DNA from: Blastomonas aquatica | Lineage (GTDB): Bacteria > Pseudomonadota > Alphaproteobacteria > Sphingomonadales > Sphingomonadaceae | Direction: 5' to 3' | NCBI RefSeq assembly: GCF_014639875.1 | Contig: NZ_BMGD01000004.1 | Span: 291,815 to 355,814 of the forward strand | Length of the DNA stretch: 64,000 nucleotides | Part shown: positions 1 through 8,765 of the stretch, one piece after another | How the letters are laid out: every line of letters starts with the position of its first letter | Numbering within the stretch: the first letter of the stretch is position 1 | The notes under the pieces: generated by a model | The model's database searches: none | What the model was told of the DNA's origin: nothing | What the model saw: the letters and a program-made list of their open reading frames with translations, nothing else | Position numbers and translations under genes: made by a program

Positions 1-1501
1 CGACATCAAACCGAGCAGCGGCGCTGGCCAGGTTGTCCACCTCATGCGTGAGATTGCGGGCAGCAGCTGATGTCTGCTCGACCATCGAAGCGTTTTGCTG
101 GGTGGCGGCGTCCATGGCCGAGACAGCCGATGTGATCTCGCTCATCGCCGTGGATTGGCCCTGATTATCTGACGCCATGCCGCTCAACAAGTCGGTGACC
201 GCTCCAACGTCGCCTGCGATGGCGGCAAAGGCGGTATCGAGCTTGCCCACAGCCTCGACCGCAGTGACGATTTGACTTTGGGTGATGCCAAGCTGATCGC
301 GCGCACGCTTCGCTTCTTCTTCGGCTCGCATCGCAAGGGCACTGACCAGATCGGCGACAACCGCAAAGCCGCGCCCTGCATCGCCGGCACGACCCGCCTC
401 GACCGCGGCATTCATGGCAAGAACGCGGGTTTGGAAGGCGATCTTGTCGAGTCCGGCGATCACGTCGTCGATGCCCTTGGCGCTGCCGCTGACGTCGTCC
501 ATGGCATGCATCGCTGTACGCGCTGTAGTACGGCCACTGTCGACCGTCATCATAGCCTGGTCGGCACGCGCGACGGTGTTCTGTGCGGAGGCAGCGGTCG
601 CCTTCAGCCTTCCCTCGATTTGAATGAGCGCGGCGCTGGCTTCCTCGAGGCTTGCAGCGGTGCTTTCGGTACGGCGGGCAAGATCCTCTGACGCTCGGGC
701 GATTTCGCTTGATCCAGATCGAATTTTGGCGGCGCTATCGCTGACCGCGACGACCGTTCCGTGTACGGACGAAACTGCGTCATTATAGTCCCGCTTAAGA
801 AGCGCATAGTCGCTTGGGAAATCTGCGATGATGCGTTCAGTCAAGCTGCCGGCGGCAAGCGCTGTCAAACTCTTGCCCAGGCTTGTGGTGACGGTCTGGA
901 CAATCCGGGCCTGCTCGGCGCGCTCTGCAGCCAGCGCCTCGGCCGCTTTTTCGCGTTGGATAGCCTGCGCATCATTGGCATCAACGAGCGCAACGATGCG
1001 CTGCGCCACCCAGATGAGGGTGGCCGCTTCAACGACGAGGATGATCGCATGCAGGGCAATCCGCGCCAGGGAACCATCGCCGCTGAACAGCCATTGCGGC
1101 ATGATCATACCCAGACCAAGATGGTGCGTCGCAACGACGGCTGTCGCCGCGGCCAGCGCCTTCCAGTCACACAGGATCGATGCCGCCGCAAGCAATGCAA
1201 AAAACAGCATGTGCAGATCGGTCTGCCAGACAAGCCCCTCGCTGAGGAACAACAGCAGCGCGGGCATCGCAACCACGGTGATGCTCACTGTCATTCGGGC
1301 GCTGGCATCGGTGCGGCGCTGGGACACGAGGGCGGCCGGATAGGCAGCAAGCAGGAGCGCCAGTAGGGCTGCTGGCCATTTGTCCGTAACCTGCAAGATA
1401 ATGACCATGACACATGCGACAGCCGCCAGTGCCGCGATCAGACCAGCGACAAGTCGCATGCCGACATGGCGAAGGCCTTCGAGGCTGAGATCGGTATTCA
1501 T
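1..1501 (-). CDS. Methyl-accepting chemotaxis protein with integral-membrane sensor (3' end cut by window)
   Basis: The frame is open from ATG at 1501 to the left edge (500 codons). The N-terminal ~170 residues are a run of hydrophobic segments, so the sensor is membrane-embedded rather than periplasmic. A HAMP-like linker follows (ALAAGSLTERI), then a long methyl-accepting coiled coil. The receptor hairpin tip is clear: IAFQTRVLAMNAAVEAGRAG and then DAGRGFAVVA, the usual CheA/CheW contact. It would relay an environmental or membrane signal to a CheA kinase. The start overlaps the stop of the upstream small gene as ATGA, so the two are probably translationally coupled. No other che genes are in view. 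Confidence 0.93.
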   Translation of the reverse strand, partial: MNTDLSLEGLRHVGMRLVAGLIAALAAVACVMVIILQVTDKWPAALLALLLAAYPAALVSQRRTDASARMTVSITVVAMPALLLFLSEGLVWQTDLHMLFFALLAAASILCDWKALAAATAVVATHHLGLGMIMPQWLFSGDGSLARIALHAIILVVEAATLIWVAQRIVALVDANDAQAIQREKAAEALAAERAEQARIVQTVTTSLGKSLTALAAGSLTERIIADFPSDYALLKRDYNDAVSSVHGTVVAVSDSAAKIRSGSSEIARASEDLARRTESTAASLEEASAALIQIEGRLKATAASAQNTVARADQAMMTVDSGRTTARTAMHAMDDVSGSAKGIDDVIAGLDKIAFQTRVLAMNAAVEAGRAGDAGRGFAVVADLVSALAMRAEEEAKRARDQLGITQSQIVTAVEAVGKLDTAFAAIAGDVGAVTDLLSGMASDNQGQSTAMSEITSAVSAMDAATQQNASMVEQTSAAARNLTHEVDNLASAAARFDV

Positions 1502-1809
1502 GAAATGATCCTCGATGGGGAGCTACAGGCGGCGAAGCGGGAGTTCAGAAGCAGAGCGCCATGGGTTAACGCGGCGGAGGTCAGGGCAGAGCGCGTTCCG
1601 TACACAATCAGCGACCCTGAATAGGGTCCCGGTGCGACCCACCGCGCCCCGGTCGGAACCACCCATTCCAGCGTTCGCCCCGGGGAAACAGGCAGCAGGG
1701 GGAGCACCAACATCGTGCCTTCGGCCGGAGGCACCAACGTCACCGTCGCTGCCGCGCCGACAAGCGCACACTGCAGGATCATGCCCGGTCGTCGGAAGAG
1801 GATCGTCAA
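1498..1809 (-). CDS. Small hypothetical protein coupled to the chemotaxis receptor
   Basis: This 103-residue protein has a hydrophobic N-terminal stretch, possibly a signal or anchor. A proline/valine-rich middle follows with segments such as PAEGTMLVLPLLPVSPGRT and GSLIVYGTR. Its TGA overlaps the ATG of the chemotaxis receptor in an ATGA junction, which supports real translation and a shared message. I recognise no domain. The family looks like the short proteins found just upstream of membrane-sensor receptors in other sphingomonads, but that is memory, not a search. It could assist receptor assembly or bind a ligand. Confidence 0.55.
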   Translation of the reverse strand: MTILFRRPGMILQCALVGAAATVTLVPPAEGTMLVLPLLPVSPGRTLEWVVPTGARWVAPGPYSGSLIVYGTRSALTSAALTHGALLLNSRFAACSSPSRIIS

Positions 1810-2088
1810 AAGATTGAGTCCTTACCAAAACCGCGACAGCATATTGCCGTTGCGCGGCCAGCAATGCAGCGATGCAATTCAAGGGTTACAGCTGCATTAT
1901 AGGTGGCTCCCGACCCACTGGGGCCCAATGGCCCACTTCGGTGTCAGCAGACGAAAGCGACCGGCGCCGTAGCCGGCAATCGCCGATACGGTGCTTTGCG
2001 CTCGCAGCCTGTCGGTCAACTACGGATAGCGACGGCTGATCCTGGTGGTCTAGGTCGGGAGCACGCTGCCTTTCAAAAGCAACGCGCG

Positions 2089-2811
2089 TCAGATCCGCTG
2101 CAGTCGGCCCTGCGCAACGGTCGGTGCGCTGGGCCTATCAGGATCGGGCAGGACCTTAGGTTCCATTGTCAGGATCAGTTCACTGACCTGATCGATGTAC
2201 TGCCGGTGTCCTTCGGCAACCTCGATACGGGTAACGCCGCCGCGCAGCAGGCGCCCAAGCCGGCGCGGCTGGCCATCGGCAGGGACGATCCACAATTCGG
2301 GCTCGGTCTCGGTGACGGGCATGCCCTCGACACGCACCAGCATCTCTGCGGTACTGCTGTCGTAGCGCGCGGTCAGCAGCAGGCCGTCGATCGGCCCGGT
2401 CAATTGCGCAACGGCAACATCGGGACTGGGCTGCGGCACAGGCCCGGGGTTTTGCGGAGAAGGCCAGACCAGCGCCAGCGCAAGTATCGCAGCGATGGCA
2501 GATGCGGCGAACGTCGCCATCTTCCAGCGGCCTTGCGCAGCCGGAAGTGGCGCAACGGTCGTGGGCATCGCAACCGCCGCCTCAGCATCGATCGCCTGAT
2601 CGATCAGGTCCATCAGACCCTGCGGCGGCGCGATTTCAGCGAAACCATCGTACAGCGGCGCAAGGCGCACACGCCATTCATCCACCTCGGCGGCAAAGCC
2701 AGGGTCGGAGAGCACCAGCCGCAAGGCTGCAGCGCGCTCGGTGCCTTCAAGCAGGCCCAGAGCCAATTCGGCCGCCATGGCGGGCCGCTCGGGCATGGCA
2801 TCACCGCTCAC
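2089..2811 (-). CDS. RskA-type anti-sigma factor
   Basis: This 240-residue protein has an N-terminal cytoplasmic region suited to binding a sigma factor. A single membrane helix lies near residues 98-115 (ATFAASAIAAILALALVWP). The C-terminal half is periplasmic with the anti-sigma-K style core (ELWIVPADGQPRRLGRL). It overlaps the 3' end of the ECF sigma gene by 11 bases, the usual arrangement for a sigma with its inhibitor. It should hold that sigma factor at the membrane until an unknown envelope or oxidative signal releases it. Confidence 0.88.
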   Translation of the reverse strand: MSGDAMPERPAMAAELALGLLEGTERAAALRLVLSDPGFAAEVDEWRVRLAPLYDGFAEIAPPQGLMDLIDQAIDAEAAVAMPTTVAPLPAAQGRWKMATFAASAIAAILALALVWPSPQNPGPVPQPSPDVAVAQLTGPIDGLLLTARYDSSTAEMLVRVEGMPVTETEPELWIVPADGQPRRLGRLLRGGVTRIEVAEGHRQYIDQVSELILTMEPKVLPDPDRPSAPTVAQGRLQRI

Positions 2812-3367
2812 GCGACAGGCACTCCTTCAACTGCATCAGACCGCGGCGGATCCAGCTCTTTACCGTGCCGACCGGCTTGTCCATCGCCTCGGCGATCTCG
2901 GGATAGGTCAGGCCCTGATAGAATCCGGCCCTGATTGCGGCCGCCCGCGCCGGTTCAAGTTCGGCCAGGCATGCGAAAATCTGTGCACGTTCGCCCGATT
3001 GGGCAAGGTCAGCCGAGGGGTCGGCGGTATCATCGACCAGCGTCTCGCCCAGATCCACGGGCAGCGGATCTTCATATCGCTGGCTTCTACGCCAATCGAT
3101 CGCGGCATTGCGTGCAATGGCGCACAGCCAGGCGATCGCGCTCGCCTTGGCCGGATCGAACGATCCGGCACGCTGCCACACCTTGAGATACACGTTCTGC
3201 AATACGTCCTCCGCCGCGCCCCTGTCGATGCAGATACGGAGGCAAACGCCATGCAGTTTCGCCGAGGTCATTGCGTAGACGATTCGCAATGCCTCGCGGT
3301 CCTGCTGGGCAACGCGGATCAGCGCGGCTTGCAGGTCTGCCCTTCGCGATTCGCTGGCGGGGGTCAC
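2801..3367 (-). CDS. ECF RNA polymerase sigma factor (SigK-like)
   Basis: Region 2 is visible as AAEDVLQNVYLKVWQRAGSF and AWLCAIARNAAIDWRR. Region 4 helix-turn-helix is GLTYPEIAEAMDKPVGTVKS then WIRRGLMQLKECL. I chose the GTG start at 3367 (protein begins VTPASESRR, 188 residues). It sits 7 bases after the stop of the upstream dehydratase, while the longer open frame would run into that gene. It is co-transcribed with the RskA-like anti-sigma downstream. Targets are not evident from the sequence. Confidence 0.9.
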   Translation of the reverse strand: MTPASESRRADLQAALIRVAQQDREALRIVYAMTSAKLHGVCLRICIDRGAAEDVLQNVYLKVWQRAGSFDPAKASAIAWLCAIARNAAIDWRRSQRYEDPLPVDLGETLVDDTADPSADLAQSGERAQIFACLAELEPARAAAIRAGFYQGLTYPEIAEAMDKPVGTVKSWIRRGLMQLKECLSRER

Positions 3368-3374
3368 CGGATGC

Positions 3375-4358
3375 TCACGAGGCAAGCGCGCGCGAAAACA
3401 GCGCCGGATCGACATTGCCACCCGACAGGATGATCAAGGTCCGGTCATCGACCTCGACCTTGCCGGCGAGCACCGCTGCCAGGGCAACCGCTCCGCCGGG
3501 CTCGAGCACCAGCCTCAGTCGCTCATGCGCATGCCGCATGGCGTGAAATACCTCCTCATCGGAAACGCTGACCGCATCGGCCTTGCGTTCCTTCAGGATG
3601 CTGTAGGTCAGCGGTGACACCAATGGCGTCTGCAGCGCATCGCACACGGTGTCGGGCGCGTTGGCCTCCACCGGCACAATCTTCTTTCCGCGCAGCGAGT
3701 TGCCCATGTCATCCCAGCCATCGGGTTCGACGACGGTAATCCGGGCGCCGGGCATCGCGAGCGCAATCCCTGCAGCCAGCCCGCCGCCGCCGCAGCAACT
3801 CACTACCCGGTGCGGATGGATACCGGCTTGAGCGATGATCTGGACCATCGCCTCGAGCCCGGTGCTGCCCTGCCCTTCGATCACCCACGGATCGTCGAAA
3901 CTGGGAACCACAACCGCGCCGGTCTCCGCCGCAATCCGGTCGGCAATCGCTACGCGGTCTTCGCTGCGACGATCATACAGGATGACCTCGGCGCCATAGC
4001 CGCGGGTCGATTCGATTTTGCGCTTGGGTGCGTCGGCGGGCATGACGATGATCGCCCGCACGCCCAGCCTTTTCGCCGCCCATGCGACCCCTTGTGCGTG
4101 ATTGCCGCTCGAAAACGCAACCACCCCTCGCGCCCGCTCCTCCTCGGTCAGGTCCGACAGCCGGTGCCAGGCCCCGCGAATCTTGAACGAACCTATCGGC
4201 TGCAGGCACTCGGCCTTGCACCACAAGGTCACGCCCTCATATTTGAGCGGCATCAGCGGCGTCGGCGGAAGAATCGCCGATATCTTCTTTGCAGCGCGCT
4301 CGATGCCTTCTCGGCTGGGTTTCCGGTCGGGAGAAAGGGGATCACTTGGTTCTGTCAT
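3375..4358 (-). CDS. Threonine/serine dehydratase (PLP-dependent)
   Basis: This 327-residue fold-type II PLP enzyme has its Schiff-base lysine in GSFKIRGAW (residues ~57-65). It also has the SSGNHAQGVA substrate loop and a glycine-rich phosphate loop, CCGGGGLAAG. It lacks the C-terminal regulatory ACT domains of biosynthetic IlvA, so it resembles catabolic threonine or serine/threonine ammonia-lyases that make 2-oxobutyrate or pyruvate plus ammonia. It lies 7 bases upstream of the ECF sigma gene on the same strand and is divergent from the polyamine genes. A serine racemase role cannot be excluded. Confidence 0.85.
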   Translation of the reverse strand: MTEPSDPLSPDRKPSREGIERAAKKISAILPPTPLMPLKYEGVTLWCKAECLQPIGSFKIRGAWHRLSDLTEEERARGVVAFSSGNHAQGVAWAAKRLGVRAIIVMPADAPKRKIESTRGYGAEVILYDRRSEDRVAIADRIAAETGAVVVPSFDDPWVIEGQGSTGLEAMVQIIAQAGIHPHRVVSCCGGGGLAAGIALAMPGARITVVEPDGWDDMGNSLRGKKIVPVEANAPDTVCDALQTPLVSPLTYSILKERKADAVSVSDEEVFHAMRHAHERLRLVLEPGGAVALAAVLAGKVEVDDRTLIILSGGNVDPALFSRALAS

Positions 4359-4415
4359 GCAGAGCCTCTATATGCACCCGCTGACAGCAATTCCAGCAAT
4401 AAGGGAAAACGGACT

Positions 4416-5621
4416 TTGGGCAAGATTCTGGTGATCGGTGCAGGCGGCGTGGGTTCGGTCGCGGTGCACAAGATGGCGATGAATGCGGATATCTTCAGCG
4501 AGATCACGCTGGCGAGCCGCCGCGTGGCCAAGTGCGACGCGATCGCCGAATCGGTGCTGGCTCGTACAGGCGTGACAATCGCGACGGCCGAGGTCGATGC
4601 CGACGACGTCGATGCGACGTCTGCCCTGATCGAACGCGTCAAGCCAGACCTCGTCTGCAACCTCGCCTTGCCCTACCAGGATCTCAACATCATGGACGCC
4701 TGCCTGCGCACCGGCGTGCATTACATGGACACCGCCAATTATGAGCCGCGCGACGAGGCGAAGTTCGAATATGGCTGGCAATGGGCCTATCACGACCGCT
4801 TCAAGGAAGCAGGTCTGATGGCGCTGCTGGGATCGGGCTTCGATCCTGGCGTGACCAGCGTGTTCGCGAGCTATATCAAGAAGCACCTGCTCGACCGGAT
4901 CGATACGCTCGACATCCTAGATTGCAACGGTGGTGACCACGGCCAGCATTTCGCCACCAACTTCAATCCCGAAATCAACATCCGCGAAGTGACCGCGCCC
5001 TCGCGGCACTGGGCGGATGGGCAATGGGTCGAAGGCCCCGCGCTCAGCCACAAGCAGACCTTCGATTTCGAGGCCGTCGGCGAGAAGAACATGTACCTCA
5101 TGTACCATGAGGAACTCGAATCGCTGGCCAAGCACTACCCCGAGATCAAGCGCATCCGCTTCTGGATGACTTTTGGAGATGCATACCTCAAGCATTTGGA
5201 AGTATTGCAGAATGTCGGCATGACCCGGATCGATCCGGTGATGTACGAAGGCCGCGAGATCATTCCGCTGCAGTTCCTCAAGGCCGTGCTTCCCGAGCCG
5301 TCATCGCTGGGCGAGACCACCAAGGGCAAGACCAATATCGGCGACATCGCCACCGGCTCGAAGGATGGCCAGGACAAGACGGTGTATGTCTACAACATCT
5401 GCGATCACGAGGAGGCCTATGCCGAAACCGGCAACCAGGCGGTAAGCTACACCACCGGCGTTCCCGCGATGATCGGCGCGGCGATGATCCTCACGGGCAA
5501 ATGGACCGGACAAGGCGTGTTCAACATGGAGCAGTTCGATCCCGATCCGTACATGGACATGCTCAACAAGCATGGCCTGCCCTGGCAGGTGAAGGAATTG
5601 GACGCTCCGCTGGCGTTTTGA
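4416..5621 (+). CDS. Carboxynorspermidine synthase/dehydrogenase (saccharopine dehydrogenase family)
   Basis: This enzyme condenses aspartate semialdehyde with a diamine and reduces the imine to carboxy(nor)spermidine using NADPH. The nucleotide-binding start is GKILVIGAGGVGSVA. Later segments HYMDTANYEPRDEAKFEYGW and LLGSGFDPGVTSVF are typical of the family. The open frame extends far upstream, but homology begins at a TTG at 4416 preceded by AAGGGA ten bases away, giving 401 residues, the usual family length. It is followed by the decarboxylase nspC, so together they form the carboxy(nor)spermidine route to spermidine. Confidence 0.92.
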   Translation: MGKILVIGAGGVGSVAVHKMAMNADIFSEITLASRRVAKCDAIAESVLARTGVTIATAEVDADDVDATSALIERVKPDLVCNLALPYQDLNIMDACLRTGVHYMDTANYEPRDEAKFEYGWQWAYHDRFKEAGLMALLGSGFDPGVTSVFASYIKKHLLDRIDTLDILDCNGGDHGQHFATNFNPEINIREVTAPSRHWADGQWVEGPALSHKQTFDFEAVGEKNMYLMYHEELESLAKHYPEIKRIRFWMTFGDAYLKHLEVLQNVGMTRIDPVMYEGREIIPLQFLKAVLPEPSSLGETTKGKTNIGDIATGSKDGQDKTVYVYNICDHEEAYAETGNQAVSYTTGVPAMIGAAMILTGKWTGQGVFNMEQFDPDPYMDMLNKHGLPWQVKELDAPLAF

Positions 5622-5716
5622 GCCCTTAGACCTTTCCCCTTGAGCGGAGAGGGTTGGGCGAGGGGCTCCCCCACAAGAACCATTGGGTCGGCGAGAGCAA
5701 ATCCCCCTCTCACCGG

Positions 5717-5740
5717 CCCTCTCCCCTCAAGGGGAGAGGG
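5717..5740. repeat. Hairpin of a dispersed GGGGAGAGG-type repeat
   Basis: CCCTCTCCCCT at 5717-5727 is the exact inverse of AGGGGAGAGGG at 5730-5740. A related partial copy with the same core lies at 5634-5652. Such purine-rich palindromes are common intergenic repeats in high-GC proteobacteria. The right arm provides the GGAGAGGGAG ribosome-binding sequence of nspC. Confidence 0.75.
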
Positions 5741-5748
5741 AGTAAATT

Positions 5749-6921
5749 ATGGAAACCAAGGCTGGCGATCCCGGAGCGTTCCGGCATTTCGATCTGAATC
5801 GCGTACCCTCGCCTGCATTCGTCGTCGACGAGGCTGCGGTGCGCCGCAATCTGGCGATCCTGGCCAATGTCCGCGACCGGGCAGGCATCAAGATGCTGGC
5901 GGCGCTCAAGGCGTTCTCGTTCTGGCGGCTTGGCGATGTCGTCAGCGATTATCTCGATGGCACCTGCTCGTCAGGCCTGTGGGAAGCGCGGATGGCGTCG
6001 GAATATTACCGGGGCGAGGTTGCGACCTATTGTGCCGGGTACAAGGCCGACGATCTGCGCGAAATCCTGACGCTCTCCGACCATGTCATCTTCAACAGTC
6101 CCGGCCAGATCGCCCGATTCGCGCCGCTGATCGAAGAAGCGCGCAGCAATGGGCAGCAGTTCGATATCGGTCTGCGGATCAACCCGGCGCTGCCGCTGGG
6201 TGAGACACCGAAGTACGACCCCAGCCAGCCCCACAGCCGGTTGGGCCATCCGATCGACCAGCTTCGTCCCGAGCATCTCGAGGGTGTCTCGGGGATCCAC
6301 TTCCACTCCTTGTGCGAACAGGACCTGCTGCCGCTGCAGGAGATTTGGGCCAAGCTCGAACCATTGCTCGAACCCTATTTCAAACAATTGAAATGGCTGA
6401 ATTTTGGCGGTGGCCATCATATCACCCGCGCCGATTATCAGCGCGACGAACTGGTCGAATTCCTGATCGCGGTGAAAGCCCGCACCGGGTGCGAAATCTA
6501 TCTCGAGCCGGGCGAAGCGGTCGCGCTCGATGCGGGCATCCTGATCGGCGAGCTGCTCGACGTGTTCGACAACGGCATGAAGGTCGGCATCACCGATATC
6601 TCGGCCACCTGCCACATGCCCGATGTGATCGAAGCGCCGTACCGCCCAGCGATGCTCGGTGAACGGCCCGACGCTGAATCAATCCGGCTCGGCGGGCCCT
6701 CGTGCCTCGCCGGCGACATCATCGGCGATTACGGCCTGCCCGGACCGATGGAGCCGGGAGAGCGCTTCGCGTTTCTCGATCAGGCCCATTATTCGATGGT
6801 AAAAACCAATACTTTCAACGGGGTACCACTGCCGTCCATCTGGTTGTGGAACAGTGCGGATGACAGCCTCAAGGAAATCCGATCGTTCGGATATGAGACA
6901 TTTCGCGACCGATTAGGGTAA
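5749..6921 (+). CDS. nspC: Carboxynorspermidine decarboxylase
   Basis: This is a PLP-dependent fold-type III (alanine racemase-like) decarboxylase of 390 residues. The PLP lysine lies in MLAALKAFSFW (near residue 47). Other family marks are SGIHFHSLCEQ, NFGGGHHITR for the phosphate, and YLEPGEAVALDAG. It removes the carboxyl group of carboxy(nor)spermidine to give spermidine or norspermidine. The start ATG at 5749 has its ribosome-binding sequence in the right arm of the hairpin repeat at 5717-5740. It is the second gene of the polyamine operon. Confidence 0.95.
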   Translation: METKAGDPGAFRHFDLNRVPSPAFVVDEAAVRRNLAILANVRDRAGIKMLAALKAFSFWRLGDVVSDYLDGTCSSGLWEARMASEYYRGEVATYCAGYKADDLREILTLSDHVIFNSPGQIARFAPLIEEARSNGQQFDIGLRINPALPLGETPKYDPSQPHSRLGHPIDQLRPEHLEGVSGIHFHSLCEQDLLPLQEIWAKLEPLLEPYFKQLKWLNFGGGHHITRADYQRDELVEFLIAVKARTGCEIYLEPGEAVALDAGILIGELLDVFDNGMKVGITDISATCHMPDVIEAPYRPAMLGERPDAESIRLGGPSCLAGDIIGDYGLPGPMEPGERFAFLDQAHYSMVKTNTFNGVPLPSIWLWNSADDSLKEIRSFGYETFRDRLG

Positions 6922-7051
6922 AAAACTGCGTATTTTTCCGCTTTACATCCCAGCACTCGCGCCCTATCTACGCGGTCCGCTGCCCCAGGGGGACTTCCAA
7001 TAACCGCAAGGCAGCCTTGTCGTTTTATCTGTTTTTTGGGGGTCCCTTGAG

Positions 7052-8245
7052 TTGCACAATTTCCTTGATGCGCTGGAGCTGATTAAGGCTCTGACACCGG
7101 CACAGCCGGTTACGCTGGATCGACCGCAAGCGGCAACGCGCGCGGCTCGGTTCTTCGTTGATCGTTTTCCCGGCAAATCGCTTTATGCGGTCAAGGCGAA
7201 TCCTTCGCCTGATCTGCTGCGCGTGCTGTGGAATGCGGGTATCACCCATTACGACGTCGCTTCGATAGCCGAAGTGCGCCTGGTTGCCGAGACGCTTCCG
7301 GATGCGACCTTGTGTTTCATGCACCCGGTCAAGACTCCCGAAGCGATCGCTGAGGCCTACACCACTTATGGTGTCCGGGTGTTCTCGCTCGACTGCCGCG
7401 AAGAGCTAGACAAGATCGTCGAAGCCACCGGTGCGCCCGAAGATTTGACGCTGTGCGTCCGTCTGCGGGTCTCTTCGGAACACTCCGAGCTCAGCCTCGC
7501 ATCGAAGTTCGGCACCGAACTGACCGAAGCGCGCGATCTGCTGATGGCGACCCGCCAGGCCGCAGACAGCCTTGGCATCTGCTTCCATGTCGGCAGCCAG
7601 GCGATGAGCCCGCACGCATATGTCCAGGCACTCGACCGCGTCCGCGCGGCGATCGTCGATGCGTCGGTCACCGTCGATGTCATCGATGTCGGTGGCGGAT
7701 TCCCGTCGGCCTATCCCGGCATGCAGCCCCCGCCGCTGGAAGACTATTTCGCGATCATCGAGCGCACGTTCGAAAGCCTGCCGATCAGCTATTCGGCTGA
7801 GCTGTGGTGCGAGCCCGGTCGCGCGCTGTGCGCCGAGTACAACTCGATCGTTGTGCGCGTCGACCGGCGTCGCGGGGACGAACTCTACATCAACGATGGT
7901 GCCTATGGCGCACTGTTCGATGCCGCGCATATCGGCTGGCGCTTCCCCGTCCGCTATCTGGGCGACACCCGCAGCAGCACGATGGCCGATTTCGCGTTCT
8001 TCGGCCCGACCTGTGACGACATCGATTACATGGCGGGCCCCTTCCCGCTGCCTGCCGATATCAAGGCCGGCGACTATATCGAGATCGGCATGATCGGTGC
8101 CTATGGCGCCGCCATGCGGACCGCGTTCAACGGCTTTGGCGTAAGTGAACACTTCACTGTCGCCGACGAGCCGATGCAGTCGATGTACACCGGCGAGGCC
8201 CGCCCGCATTGGCGCGCCGACAATGTGGTCAGCATCAACCGCTGA
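7052..8245 (+). CDS. Ornithine/lysine decarboxylase (type III PLP fold)
   Basis: This 397-residue decarboxylase makes putrescine (or cadaverine) from ornithine (or lysine). The PLP lysine is in SLYAVKANPSPD (near residue 49). Further marks are CFHVGSQAMSP, VIDVGGGFPSAYPG, CEPGRALCAEYNS and the active-site cysteine in FFGPTCDDIDYM. Length and motifs match the short alpha-proteobacterial ornithine decarboxylase, not arginine decarboxylase. The start is a TTG at 7052 with GGGGG ten bases before it. Putrescine made here is the substrate of the two preceding enzymes. Confidence 0.93.
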   Translation: MHNFLDALELIKALTPAQPVTLDRPQAATRAARFFVDRFPGKSLYAVKANPSPDLLRVLWNAGITHYDVASIAEVRLVAETLPDATLCFMHPVKTPEAIAEAYTTYGVRVFSLDCREELDKIVEATGAPEDLTLCVRLRVSSEHSELSLASKFGTELTEARDLLMATRQAADSLGICFHVGSQAMSPHAYVQALDRVRAAIVDASVTVDVIDVGGGFPSAYPGMQPPPLEDYFAIIERTFESLPISYSAELWCEPGRALCAEYNSIVVRVDRRRGDELYINDGAYGALFDAAHIGWRFPVRYLGDTRSSTMADFAFFGPTCDDIDYMAGPFPLPADIKAGDYIEIGMIGAYGAAMRTAFNGFGVSEHFTVADEPMQSMYTGEARPHWRADNVVSINR

Positions 8246-8322
8246 TCGCAGATACGTTGCGATTGACAATCTATTTGGACTGACGCAGTTTCCGCCCCTA
8301 TTCGCAGGGGAGGGAACTGCCG

Positions 8323-8751
8323 ATGTCCGCCAACATACTCACGCCAGCCGCGGTGCTGGTGCTCTGGTCGCTTGTCATGCTGTTCTGGATGGCGGGCGCA
8401 CGCCTTCCCCAGGCCAAGAAAATGGGGGTCGACATCTCCAAGGCAGTGGGTGGTCGCGGCAGCGATCTGGATCCGGCGATGCCGCCGCAGGTCGCGTGGA
8501 AATCCCATAATTACGCGCACTTGATGGAACAGCCTACCATCTTTTATGCGACCATAGCTATCCTTTCGATCGCCGGCGCGGGGACCGATCCGATCAACGT
8601 CGCTTTGGCTTGGGGCTATGCGCTGATCCGGGTCATCCACAGCATCTGGCAGGCTACGGTCAACAAGGTGCAGACCCGCTTTCTGCTGTTCCTTGCCTCG
8701 TCCTTGTGCCTGATCGTGCTCGCGGTCCGCGCATTGCTCGCGACGCTTTAA
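8323..8751 (+). CDS. MAPEG-family membrane protein (first of tandem pair)
   Basis: This 142-residue protein has about four hydrophobic helices. The family pattern is visible: VAWKSHNYAHLMEQPTIFYA, then an arginine-bearing ALIRVIHSIWQ helix and KVQTRFLLFLASS. MAPEG proteins are membrane-associated glutathione-linked or eicosanoid-type enzymes, but the bacterial substrates are mostly unknown. AGGGGAGGGAA precedes the ATG by about 7 bases, and a TTGACA-like element lies near 8261. A second family member follows after 14 bases. Confidence 0.85.
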   Translation: MSANILTPAAVLVLWSLVMLFWMAGARLPQAKKMGVDISKAVGGRGSDLDPAMPPQVAWKSHNYAHLMEQPTIFYATIAILSIAGAGTDPINVALAWGYALIRVIHSIWQATVNKVQTRFLLFLASSLCLIVLAVRALLATL

Positions 8752-8765
8752 CAGGGGGAATCACC

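Noticed and set aside
1903..2934. 343-codon plus-strand frame across the anti-sigma and sigma genes
   Set aside because: Arg/Gly/His-rich composition typical of antisense reading; the minus-strand genes are clear.
3810..4415. Upstream extension of the carboxynorspermidine synthase frame
   Set aside because: It runs antisense through the dehydratase gene; the conserved protein starts at TTG 4416 with its own ribosome-binding sequence.
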